A DNA stretch of 64,000 bases, taken from Triticum aestivum (Eukaryota > Streptophyta > Magnoliopsida > Poales > Poaceae). The notes under the pieces were generated by a model that did not search any database, had not been told where the DNA came from, and was given only the letters and a program-made list of their open reading frames with translations. Within the stretch, counting starts at the first letter, position 1, and every line of letters begins with the position of its first letter. The position numbers and the translations under genes are program-made. Below are positions 53,618 through 64,000 of the stretch, in pieces. The DNA lies in contig NC_057813.1 in the NCBI RefSeq assembly GCF_018294505.1, forward strand, positions 320,067,191-320,131,190, in the 5' to 3' direction.

Positions 53618-56600
53618 ATGACGTGGGGAGGCTGCAGTAGCAACATTCGCGAGGGTTCTCATGTTCATCGTTCCGCACGACAGGCAGGACACTCACCCGA
53701 GCCATACGTTCCACCACCGCCTCCACCGCCAAATCCGCCCTCCACCGAGCAAATTCTGCGTATGTTTGAGGAAAGACGGAATAATAATCTGATTGAAATA
53801 TTAAGAAGTGTTCAAGCTATGGTTGGACAGAGGAAATCAGCCCGGTCATCACTCCAAGCTGTCAGATTTTCGAAGGACCAAGCCTCCTAGTTTCAGCCAG
53901 GCTATTGATCCCTTGGATGCAGATGATTGGTTGAGGACTATGGAGAAGAAACTTGAGATTGCTCGTACTGAATAAGGAGATAAGGTTCCATTTGCAACTC
54001 ATTATCTTGAAGGCGCTACTGCCATATGGTGGGAAAATGAAAGAGCCATGTGGTCTGCTGATGAAGAAATCACCTGGTCAAGATTCAAGGAACGATTCCG
54101 GAAATATCATATCCCTACGGGAATTATAAAGACTAAGAAACGTGAATTTCTCACACTCCTCCAAGGAAGTCACTCTGTGGGTGAATATTTGCAAAAATTC
54201 AATCATCTGTCATGTTACTCCCTATATGACGTGGCCACTGAAGAAAGAAAGATTGACATATTTCTTGGTGGATTAAACCCGCAACTCAGGTGTACTCTCA
54301 GTATGTTCGATTTCCCAGACTTCCAAACCCTGGTGAACAACAACGATCACAAGCGCAAGTATGAGCTAAGAAAGGAAATACAACCAGTGCAGAAGGCTCA
54401 TACCTGGCAACAAACTCAGGTGGAATACAAGCTCAATTGGCAACAGAATGTTAACAAGACCACCACTCAAGTCAAGAACGTCGTAACCAATCCAGTGCAA
54501 GAGGAGCGTCTGCGCAGCAATTCTTGCTTCAGTTGTGGGCAAACCGGACATTATGCCAAATAGTGTCCCAAGAACAACCGGTCGAATGCTATATTCTGGC
54601 GACAAGTCCATTATACGAAGTCATGCCCGAACCAACAAAATATCACGGGATACGTTCATCACATCTCTGCTGATGAAGCCCAAGAGAACCCCAAAGTTGT
54701 CATTGTATGTTTTATGTTAATAACATACATGAAGTGATTTTATTTGACTCTGGGGCTTCCCACTCTTTTATTTCTTGGAGTTTTGTTGCCCGAAACAAAT
54801 TTCCTTATTCGCTTTTGGGCAAGAATATGCTGGTACAAACCCCGGGATCCATAATCAGAAGCAATCTAGTCTGCCACAATCTGGAAGTTAATGTTAACCG
54901 AGTTTGTTTTCCAACTTCTTTGATAATTATTGAGTCTGCTAAGTTGAATGTTATCTTGGGTATGAATTGGCTGACTCAGTATCAAGTATGCATAAATTGT
55001 GCAACCCGAGAAGTCACTTTGACCAGCCAAGAAGGATAGACTACAAAATTCCATGCTCGCAGAAGTATACCCAAAAAAGAAATGGTTTTCACCACAGTGG
55101 CTGAAGTGGAATTAATTCCTATGGTTAGTGAGTTTCCTGATGTATTTCCAGAAGAACTGCCAGGCATGCCACCTGATCGAGAGCTTGAGTTTGCAATAGA
55201 TCTTGTGCCCAGAACCACACGAATACACAAGAAGTATTACCGAATGCCTTCATCAGAATTAGTGGAGCTAAAGAAACAACTCGATGAAATGCTCCAGAAA
55301 GGATATATCCGTCCCAGCTTTTCACCCTGGGGATCACCTGCTATCTTTGTGGACAAAAAGGATGGCAGCCTCCGCATGTGTGTGGATTACTGTCAGCTGA
55401 ATGATGTCATAATCAAAAACAAATATCCACTGCCAAGAATTGATGACCTGTTTGATCAGCTTAGTGGGGCCAAGGTATTCTCCAAGATTGATTTATGGAC
55501 TGGATACCATCAGCTCAAGATTAAAAAGGAGGATATTCCTAAGACCGCATTCACCACTCGATACAGTCTTTATGAATATACAGGTATGTCTTTTGGTCTC
55601 ACCAACGCCCCTGCCTTCTTCATGCATATGATGAACAATGTATTCATGGACTTCCTTGATAAGTTCGTGGTAGTATTCATCGACGATATACTTATTTACT
55701 CAAGAAGTGAAGAAGAGCATAAAGAACACCTCCGAGCAGTGTTACAATGACTCCGTGAACATTAGTTATACGCCAAATTCAGTAAATGTGAGTTTTTGCT
55801 CAAGCAAGTTGGACTTCTCGGACATGTGCTATCCGCCAAAGGTATAGCCGTGGACCTGAGCAAAGTAAAGGATGTACTCGATTGGTTTCCACCCACAACC
55901 GTATCTCAGATTTGGAGTTTTCTTGGATTAGCCGGATATTACCATCGTTTCATTGAAAGATTTTCCAAGATTGCTAAACCCATGACAGAGCTTCTCAAAA
56001 AGGATAATAAGTTTGAATGGACTAAGGACTATGAGAAAAGTTTCAATGAGTTAAAGATACGGCTGACAACTGCACCGGTATTGACTCTTCTAGATATCTA
56101 CCGCAGTTTTGATGTGTATTGCGATGCTTCCAGACAAGGACTAGGATGCGTACTTATGCAAGACAACAAGGTAGTATCTTATGCCTCACGACAGCTACGA
56201 CCCCACGAAGGAAATTATCCTACTCATGATTTGGAGTTGGCCGCGGTGGCTCATGCTTTGAAAATTTGGAGACACTATCTCATCAGGAAGAGGTGCCAAA
56301 TTTTTACAGATCACAAAAGTCTCAAGTATATATTTACTCAGCCAGATTTAAATCTCCATCAACGAAGATGGCTTGAGCTAGTCAAGGATTATGACCTTGG
56401 AATAAATTACCACCCGGGTAAGGCCAACGTGGTTGCCAATGCCCTCAGTCGAAAGCCCGTCTGCTTAAATTTCATATTGGAATCCTTGCCTTCTAAACTT
56501 CAAGAAGAGATTGCTCAGCTCAACTTGGTCATAGTTGAGGCTGGCCTTGCTAATATTTTGGAAGTTACCCCCACCCTTGATGAAGAGATCCGCAAGGCCC

Positions 56601-58037
56601 AGCTAGATGACACCGATCTACAGAAGCGAGCCAAGCAAATGGTAGAAAGTCAGACTTCCGATTTCTCGAAGGATCAATTCGGTACCCTTCGATTCCGGGG
56701 AAGGATTTGTGTGCCCAATCAAGCAAATTTAAAGCAGAAGATCCTGCCAGAAGCCCATGAATCCTCGTATTCAATTCACCCTGGAGGTACGAAAATGTAA
56801 GAAGACCTTCGACAAATATTCTGGTGCGATGAAATGAAGAAAGACATTGCCTATTTCGTGGCCTGTTGTGACATATGCAACAAAGTGAAGGTAGAGCATC
56901 AAAAGCCTGCCGGACTTCTCCAACCACTACCAGTGTCACAATGGAAATGGGATGATGCCTGTATGGATTTCATCACCAGTCCTACCTAAGACTCGATGGG
57001 GTAATGATGCAATCTGGGTCATAGTGGATACATTAACCAAGGTAGCCCACTTTATCCCGATCAGGACCACATATCGAGCAGATGAACTTGCCCAATTGTA
57101 TGTATCCAGAATAGTCAGTCTGCATGGAGTCCCCCGAACCATCACTTCTGACCAAGGTTCACTTTTTACCTCCGCTTTTTGGTCCCGTCTCCATCAAGCC
57201 TTGGGGACAACATTGAAATACAGTACCACTTATCATCCTCAGACTGATGGACAGACAGAGCGGGTAAATCAAATACTTGAAGATATGCTGCGAGCCTGTG
57301 CTTTGGCCCAAGGACCAAAATAGGAAGACTGTTTGCCTTATGCTGAGTTCTCTTATAGCAAGAGCTTCCAGACCAGTTTAAAGATGTCCCCATATGAAGC
57401 TTTGTATGGACGTAAGTGTCGCACTCCTTGAAATTGGTCTCAAACTGGAGATAGCTGTATTTTCAGAATGGATCTCATGCTGGAAGCCGAGAAGCAAGTC
57501 AAGGAAATCAGAGACAGATTGCAGTTGGCCAAATCTCGACAGAAGAGTTATTATGATGCAAAGCACCGACATACCAGTTTTGAACCCGGAGAACATGTAT
57601 ACCTTCGAGTCACGCCTATGAAAGGAATCAAGAGATTTCAGAATCATCGAAAGTTGGCACCCAGATTTATTGGTCCATTTCCAGTTATGTCATGAGTAGG
57701 TACTGTTGCATATCAGTTGGAGCTACCCCCTGAATTGTCAGGCGTGCACAATGTGTTTCATGTTTCACAGTTACGGCGATGCATATTACCTCCTGAGAAA
57801 AAGAATGATATGACATAAATAGAGCTGGCAAAGGATTTAACATATGAAGAGAGGCTAGTTAAAATTTTGGATTAGATGGAAAGAGTCACTCGCAGTAAAG
57901 CAAGGAAGTTTTACAAAGTCCAATGGAAGCATCACACAAAGTCAGAATCGACATGGGAATCCGAAGAATTTCTGAGGGCATATTATCCAGAATCGTTTTC
58001 CCAAGTAACCGAATCTCGAGGACGAGATTCATTCTAA
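53618..58037 (+). pseudogene. gag-pol of El-6, heavily interrupted
   Basis: Gag starts at the ATG at 53618 (after CAATAGG), with a Pro-rich run and a matrix-like block (IDPLDADDWLRTM, AIWWENERAMW). The zinc knuckle CFSCGQTGHYAK is cut by a TAG at 54561-54563 just before its last Cys. Then: protease [11 protein letters not shown] near 54730; RT at 55082-55750 with FIDD in place of YxDD; RNase [11 protein letters not shown] near 56117; integrase with VDTLTK, SDQGSLFTS and DGQTERVNQ at 57030-57270; chromodomain near 57840-57990. At least ten stops or frame changes are visible (for example 53973, 55037, 55748, 56798, 57321). The final stop is at about 58035. It was the polyprotein for replication and chromatin-directed integration. 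Confidence 0.88.
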
Positions 58038-58049
58038 GTGGGGGAGGTT
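58035..58049 (+). other. Polypurine tract of El-6
   Basis: TAAGTGGGGGAGGTT immediately before the 3' LTR. Confidence 0.75.
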
Positions 58050-61000
58050 TGTGACAGCCTGGTTTTTGCCCCCTCTGCTTTGCCAGATTTTCAAATGGTT
58101 TGCTTTTGAAGTTTGGAGTTTTGAATCTTTCATTTGGACTTAACCACTTGGGTACCCCTTGACTTTCACCCAAGGGCTTCATCTCCTTCTCAAACCATCA
58201 CTCCATCTCTGGTTCATCTCAAAATATCCTTTGGAATATTTTTCTTCCATGAAAAATATTCATTTTCCCCTCCAAAACCCTAGCTAGCCCAATGTGCTCC
58301 AAAGCAACCACAATTTTTCTTGCCCATAAAATCCTGAGAAAAATCACAATTATTCTTTGAACCCTAGGGCACCTTTCTGAGCAAAAATATTTCATCACTT
58401 TTTGGAATATTTTGGCTACAGAAAATATTTTCATTTCTGGACAGAAATGGTAGTTTCTACAACAACTACCATTTTACTAGCTCCATTGTAGCTGGTTTTT
58501 CTTGTGCATCTTCACCTTAGTAAATGTTGGCTAGCCTTCAAAGCCCAGCCCTCAACTCCCAATGGTTTGACCATGGTAAACCTTCAAAGTTACTGTGCAT
58601 AAACTTACCTGGAGTGTAAACTCATTTCTACTGCACCTGAAACCCAACCCAAGCCTAGTAACACTCAAAACTACCACGGACTACACGTAGGATATGAAGT
58701 TTGCGCTTAGGTTGGCCTCAGGTCATAGTTCACGCGGTGACCGCGTTCGTCCAGGCGTGCTGGCAAGCAAAACACGCGCTCTGAGTGGCGCCGAGCGCTC
58801 TGTTGCGCGCGTGCTCGCTGCCCAGCCTGCCCGAGCATGCCAAACCGCGCCACCATCATGGTCTCTACTCACTTAACTCCACGCTGGCCCTCGCCGATGC
58901 CGGAGCTCGCCGCAGCGGGCACGGGCACGGTCCGGCCAATGCCATAGTGTGTGGCGCACTGTGCTCGTCATCTTCCTCTCGCCCCTGTGCTCGTCCGCAC
59001 TCGCCAACAGTCCCCGCGTGAGCTATGTCTATTTCCCCCTCTCTCATTAACGCCGTTCTTCACCGGGCACCGCGGACAGGTGTCCTCCGGTGGAGCGCGA
59101 ACCCCCCTCGCCGCTCTCCTATAAATAGGGCCACCACCAGCCTCCTCGAGCACCTCACTCCTCTCCCACATACCCCACAAGCTAGTAGAAAGTCGTAGCC
59201 CGGCCGAGCAGTATGCGGGCTGCCGTCCCCGAGCTCGAGCTTGCCGGCGATCCCCTCGGGTCATCCCCGCAGCTCCAACCCTTCCTAGGCCAGGGCAACC
59301 CTTCCAGGGCCTCCGCCACTCTCCGGTGGTGCCATTTCGCCCGGTTGGAGCCCCTGGAGTCGCCCCTAGCCGCCGGCGTTTTTGTCTTGGGTGACCACTG
59401 CTCTCTGCCTCCGCTGGAGAGGTTGTTTCCGGCACCGTCCGACCACCCCTAGCCATCCTACGGGTACGGGCCGGTGCACCTTCGTCTTCTCTCTCCATCC
59501 CTCCCTCTTGTTTTGGCCCAAGAGCCCTCGCCGCTGGCGTGCGCTCCGGCGAAGCCTCGCCGCTCCCTGTTTCTCTCTCCCCCTCCTCCTCACCTGACTA
59601 GTAGGGCCCAGTAGTCAGCCAATCTGTATGCGCGTCACGTCACCCCCCAGTCTGTTTATTTTTATTTCAAATTTCATTTAAATCCAGAGAGCTTCAAATG
59701 GCCACAACTTTTCATCTATAAGTCCAAATGCATTAATTCTTTTAAATTGTGTTCTTTGTCCAAAAATCTAGCAGCTCACCAAAGTTGGGATTTTTCCCTG
59801 CTGTCTAGATTTTCTGGTGAATTTCAGAAGGTTTCTTGATGATTTCTTTTTGTGTTTTTATTTATTTTTAGAAGACGAGGCTTGTCAAGAGGATCACTAG
59901 GAGTTTTGTGAACCTCATCTGCACTAAGGCAAGCCACAACAACATTTTCATAGTGCCACTACAATATTTGTGATTTTCTACTTGATTATCCATGCATTTA
60001 AATTATTAATATGTTAATTATATTCTGTTAGATGCTTAAGTAAATATGCTTGACTTACAGAAAGTTTGAAGTGAACTTAGTTGGTAAACTAACAATGATT
60101 TAGTTATTCTGTGATGAAAGATAATATGGTTATGGATATAAATATTTAGTGAGATTATTTTCTTGCATGAGTAAAAATGATTAATTTGCTAGAAAAGACC
60201 CTGGTTGAAGTAAGGTTTGATCTTAACCAGAGAAGTATCACGAGTTGTTGATGCTCAGTGTGAGCATAGTTGACTCAGTCATTTCCATTGATATGTGATG
60301 CATATGTTGGTGATGCATGTCATGGCATTATGACGCCGGTTATTTTCTCTTTAAGCTGAACCCGTTAATAACTCAACTTGAATATGTTGTTGACCGGGTC
60401 ATGGTGCCACTGAATCAAGTCCTTCCCAGTGCAACCACATTTGTCGGTATGGGACGGCCTTTATTTGTTTCATTGTCATGCCTCTTGTCGGTGCCTCCAT
60501 CTAGGGAAGGTTATGGGCATGTTGTACCCTGGCCCGGTAAGCAGGCATAACCTTGTGAGCCTGTTGTTAAGTTTTTGGTACCGGGTCCCCGTGTGGGATC
60601 GTGGCCACGACGGTGGTCGTTGTGTCTTTAGTAGACACGGGGCCACCTAGGACTAGCCCAGTGTGGAGTGAGTCGGAGTGGCCGGGAGAGTGTCATGGCA
60701 ATGGAGGGGTTTCGTCAGAATGCCGTTGGTCCACCTGAATGGGAGTGCGAGGCCATGGGTTCCGTGGTGTGGGTTCAGTGCGCTACCTCTGCAGAGTGTA
60801 TTAATCTATCGATAGCCGAGTCCACGGTGAAGGACACGCTTGAAAGTAGGTCACACCATGGGTCAACATTTAATGAATTTTGCACACTAAGTATGAAGTT
60901 TGCATTGTATTGGTGGCGGGAATGCCATCGTGTTGATTTGGACCAGATGTTGGTCGTGGTTGTGATCGCCGTAAGGATCACGGGCCAAATACTGGTCGTG

Positions 61001-61654
61001 GTTGTGATCGCACAAAGGATCACGGGCCAAATACTGGTCGTGGTTGTGATCGTCGTAAGGATCACGGGCCAAATATTGGTCGTGGTTGTGATAGCCGTAA
61101 GGATCATGAGATGTCTCTGGGTTGGCGTGTTTGTGATCCAGGAACGATCACGGTTGGTAAGCTAGTCCGAGGGACGATTATCACAAGAGCATGGTCACAG
61201 CATGTTGGATATATTGTTGCATTATTATTAATTGGTTAATTGTCATGATATTGTTTGTCATTATGTTTATGCTTGTTGTGAGATTGCAAGTATATTCAAT
61301 GTACTGACCTGGCGTGTCATGCCAGGTTTCAGGAAACTTCCGTTGGAAAGGAGTGTTGTCTGAGTCTAGATCGTGTCCACATCGGTGTCCCCGTGCTATG
61401 GAGTTCCGCTACAAGTTCCGGTGCCATGTAGTTGTCGTGATCGAGGCTCCTTTATGTTCACTAAATAATGTACATATTGTTCAGCTGCACCATGTGTGCC
61501 GCTTGGCCTCGCCAACTGTTGTAATATAAACTCTGATCCGCTAGCATCAATAAAGCGGTTGTTTTCTGTACCAAGATGTTGTGTGTTGCTAGAAGACAAG
61601 GTCTCTGGGCTGACAATGCATGGTAAACCGGTTGCTCTGAGCCGGGGTGCCACA
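58050..61654 (+). repeat. 3' LTR of El-6 (about 3.6 kb)
   Basis: Starts TGTGACAGCC and ends GGTGCCACA. TATA box at 59120-59127, exon-like block 59872-59928, hairpin block 60806-60835, 42-bp repeats 60951-61105. It lacks the Angela insertion and about 45 bases next to that site. Confidence 0.92.
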
Positions 61655-61659
61655 CTTAT

Positions 61660-62255
61660 GGTGTTATTTTAGTACGAACTCTAGGGTTGTTCGTGACACT
61701 TATAGGAATAGCCCAATAGATTGATCCGAAAGAATAACTTTGAGGTGGTTTCGTCCCTACAATAATCTCTTTGTTTGTTCTTCGCTATTAGTGACTTTGG
61801 AGTGACTCCTTATTGCACATTGAGGGATTGTTATATGATCCAACTATGTTATCATTGTTGAGAGAACTTGCAATAGTGAAAGTATGAACCCTAGGCCTTG
61901 TATCGAAGCATTGCAATACCATTTTTGCTCACTTTTATCACTTGCTACCTCATTGTTTTTATATATTCAGATTACAAAACCTTTATCTACCATCCATATT
62001 ACGCTTGTATCACCATCTCCTCGCCGAACTAGTGCACCAATACAATTTACCATTCTATTGGGTGTGTTGGGGACACAAGAGACTCTTTACTATTTGGTTG
62101 TAGGGTTGTTTGAGAGAGACCATCTTCATCGTACGCCTCCCACAGATTGATAAACCTTAGGTCATCCACTTGACGGAAATTTGCTACTGTCCTACAAACC
62201 TCTACACTTGGAGGCCCAACAATGACTACAAGAAGAAGGTTGCGTAGTAGACATC
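61660..62255 (+). repeat. El-4 5' LTR, piece 3
   Basis: Runs from the El-6 target site to GTAGACATCA, the LTR end, just before the primer site. With pieces 1 and 2 the LTR is about 1.7 kb. No gene is present. Confidence 0.7.
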
Positions 62256-62265
62256 AAGCTCTTTT

Positions 62266-62283
62266 TGGCGGCATTGCTGGGGA
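62266..62283 (+). other. Primer binding site of El-4
   Basis: TGGCGGCATTGCTGGGGA resembles the Asp-tRNA-type site TGGCGCCGTTGCCGGGGA of Athila elements, with a few changes. Confidence 0.65.
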
Positions 62284-62381
62284 GGTGAGTGCATGAAGGT
62301 ATATCTTTAGATCTTGCAATCGAATCTTTTAGTTTCTTGTTTTATCGCTAGTTTAGTCTATAAAAGAAAACTACAGAAAAA

Positions 62382-63225
62382 ATGGAATTGAGGTTCCGTC
62401 ATATGCTTCATCTTTTTAATGTCTTTCGTGAAAATAAGGATTCCGATAATTGTGCTCAATTGCTAGACGAAGAATGCAATAAAATGTTTGTCATAAAATC
62501 TTTGTATGATGAGCATGATTGCAATGTTGTTAGTATGAATTCCTTGAATATCCATGATGCTAATGATATGCAAAGCCACAAGCTTGGGGATGCTATGTTT
62601 GATGAAGATGATATTTTTAGTCCACCAGGTTTTGATGAGAAAATTTATTTTGATGATAGCATGCCTCCTATTGATGATAATTATATTGATGAAAGTGGGT
62701 TCGGAAGAGTGTCAACTTTAGGAAGTAATGATCTCACTATTTTGAAGGGTGTTGAAACTTATTGTGATAATTATGAAAGTGGATTTGGAGAGGTCATGAC
62801 TTTATTTAGTAATGATTCCACTATCTTGGAAGAGGTTTCAATTGATTTTAATGAGAACAAAGTTGCTACTGATGATGATTACTTTGATGACACTTAGTTA
62901 TAAAATGTAGTGATGATTATATTTATAAAACTTGTCATGATTATGATTACCCTTTTTCTGAACATTACTCTTTTAATGTGGAAACAATTTATAGTATTTG
63001 AGTTTCTTATGATACTCCCACTATTCCGAATGAGAAGAATTTTGCTTATGTGGAGAGTAGTAAATTTTCTATGCTTGTAGATCATGAAAAGAATGACTTA
63101 TGTGATGTTTATATTGTTGAATACATTCATGATGCTACTGAAAATTATTATGAGGCAGGAATATATGCTTGTAGGAATTGCAATAATATCAAGTTTCCTC
63201 TCTATGTGTTGAAAGTTTTGAAGTG
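62382..63225 (+). pseudogene. Acidic internally repeated protein of El-4, function unknown
   Basis: Starts MELRFRHMLHLFNVF at 62382 about 100 bases after the primer site. The first frame stops at 62895-62897. The same protein style (Asp, Tyr, Asn rich) resumes with further stops and a frameshift to a TGA near 63223. Residues about 107-157 hold two copies of an ESGFG-V-TL-ND-TIL-V motif about 25 residues apart. There is no Cys/His knuckle, protease or RT, so this is not an ordinary gag-pol. Similar frames occur in abundant wheat elements, by memory only. Confidence 0.6.
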
Positions 63226-63663
63226 ATGCTTGTTTTGCCTTCCAATGCTAGTTGATTCTTGTCCCATAAGTTGTTTGCTCACAAAATCCCTAGGCATAGG
63301 AAGTGGGTTAGACTTAAATGTGCTAGTCATATTCTTCATGATGCTCCCATTATGTTTCAGTCTTATCTTTTATGTGAGCATCTTTGAAATCATCATGCCT
63401 AGCTAAAGAGGCATTAAAGAAAAGCGCTTGTTGGGAGACAACCCAATATTTACCCTTACGGTTTTTGTTTCTTCACATGATTAAGATACTGTAGTAATCA
63501 TGTTTTATAGATTTTTGTTTCAATAAAGTGCTAAGTAAAGCCTTTGGGATAGTGTGGATGATAATTGACTTCTGTGCAAAAAAAGAAACTTTTGCGCTCA
63601 GTCAAGGAAATTTGAAGATTCACTAGAACGTGCTTTTGATCTTATTTTTTTACACAAGACTGA
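63226..63663 (+). other. Non-coding internal region of El-4
   Basis: Contains GCGCTTGTTGGGAGACAACCC (63427-63447), a string I associate with this wheat element type. No gene is present. It ends where El-8 begins. Confidence 0.5.
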
Positions 63664-64000
63664 TGTTGGGGATATAATTATTGGGTATGACCCGTGCAGG
63701 AGGGGCCGGGTCATACCACTTGCCATAATGAGAAGGCCCAAGAAGATGTTGAAGAAGGCGATTCATGAAGCAAGCTTACTGAAGGCCCAAGACCCGGAGG
63801 CGACTTGAGGCCCACGGGCATAAACCGCCATATGTTTAACTTGTATGTTAAGGAAAGTTTAGTTTGGTCACCAAGCCGGACACGTTGTGTATTAGCCGGC
63901 CGGGACTCTATAAGCTGTCGGGCATCAGCCTGTGTATATAAAGGGGTGACCTGGCGGCGGGTTAGGGAAAGAAACAACAAGTCGAGAACTAGGTCAAGCA
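63664..64000 (+). mobile_element. El-8: start of another LTR, cut by the window end
   Basis: TGTTGGGGATATAATTA begins an LTR-like sequence with GC-rich patches and a strong TATA box, TATATAAA, at 63935-63942. Orientation is inferred as plus from the TATA box. Family not named. Confidence 0.55.

Larger units (their letters stand above)
40012..61654 (+). mobile_element. El-6: Tekay/Del-like Gypsy chromovirus with a nested Angela element
   Basis: Begins TGTGACAGCC, ends GGTGCCACA, and has perfect 5-base duplications CTTAT at 40007-40011 and 61655-61659. LTRs are about 3.6 kb. Primer site, pre-gag frame, gag-pol with a chromodomain and polypurine tract are present. It is more decayed than El-3. 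The two families share gene order but differ in LTR sequence. It is inserted in the 5' LTR of El-4. Confidence 0.92.
30793..63663 (+). mobile_element. El-4: Athila-like, probably non-autonomous LTR retrotransposon (with nested insertions)
   Basis: Own sequence is at 30793-31472, 39603-40011 and 61660-63663; the rest is El-5 and El-6. It has an LTR starting TGATACGCC, an Asp-tRNA-type primer site and one acidic protein gene instead of gag-pol. El-8 interrupts it at 63664, and its 3' end is outside. It resembles abundant wheat elements of the Sabrina/WHAM kind; the name is unconfirmed. Confidence 0.7.

Overview
The window is intergenic DNA from a large grass genome, most likely Triticeae (wheat, Aegilops or a relative). 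The best evidence is an Angela/BARE-type Copia element with a 1323-codon reading frame, plus several large Gypsy elements and a CACTA transposon nested inside one another. I found no intact host gene and no rRNA, tRNA or CRISPR. Family names other than Angela are tentative because no search was possible.

Layout. (1) 1-7873: 3' part of a plus-oriented Tat-type Gypsy element, El-1: decayed gag-protease, no visible RT or integrase, an antisense Transposase_28-like gene, and a 3' LTR. (2) 7874-9785 and 24048-28650: a minus-oriented Tat-like element, El-2, with decayed gag-protease-RT, a small plus-strand gene with its own TATA box, and one LTR. (3) 9786-24047: El-3, a complete Tekay/Del-like chromovirus with LTRs of about 4.1 kb, inserted in El-2. 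(4) 28651-30792: AT-rich sequence with possible exons of an eroded minus-strand gene. (5) From 30793 to 63663: El-4, an Athila-like non-autonomous element whose 5' LTR is split into three pieces. (6) 31473-39599: a CACTA transposon, El-5, inside that LTR, with perfect ATA target duplications. (7) 40012-61654: El-6, a second Tekay-like chromovirus in the same LTR, with perfect CTTAT duplications. (8) 41618-50322: El-7, the Angela element on the minus strand, inside the 5' LTR of El-6. (9) 63664-64000: start of another LTR, El-8, inserted into El-4.

Insertion order that can be read directly: El-4 before El-5 and El-6; El-6 before El-7; El-2 before El-3; El-4 before El-8.

The most interesting signal is shared by the two chromoviruses El-3 and El-6, which are clearly different families. 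Both carry an extra reading frame of about 260 codons between the primer binding site and gag. The two proteins align without gaps over about 60 residues, with a double-stranded-RNA-binding-like pattern (P-x-Y, then an A-V-Q-x-A-A helix exactly 46 residues later). Their otherwise different LTRs share a compact block that folds into two adjacent small hairpins. Together these suggest a conserved accessory protein plus RNA element in Tekay-type chromoviruses. This is a hypothesis from sequence reading.
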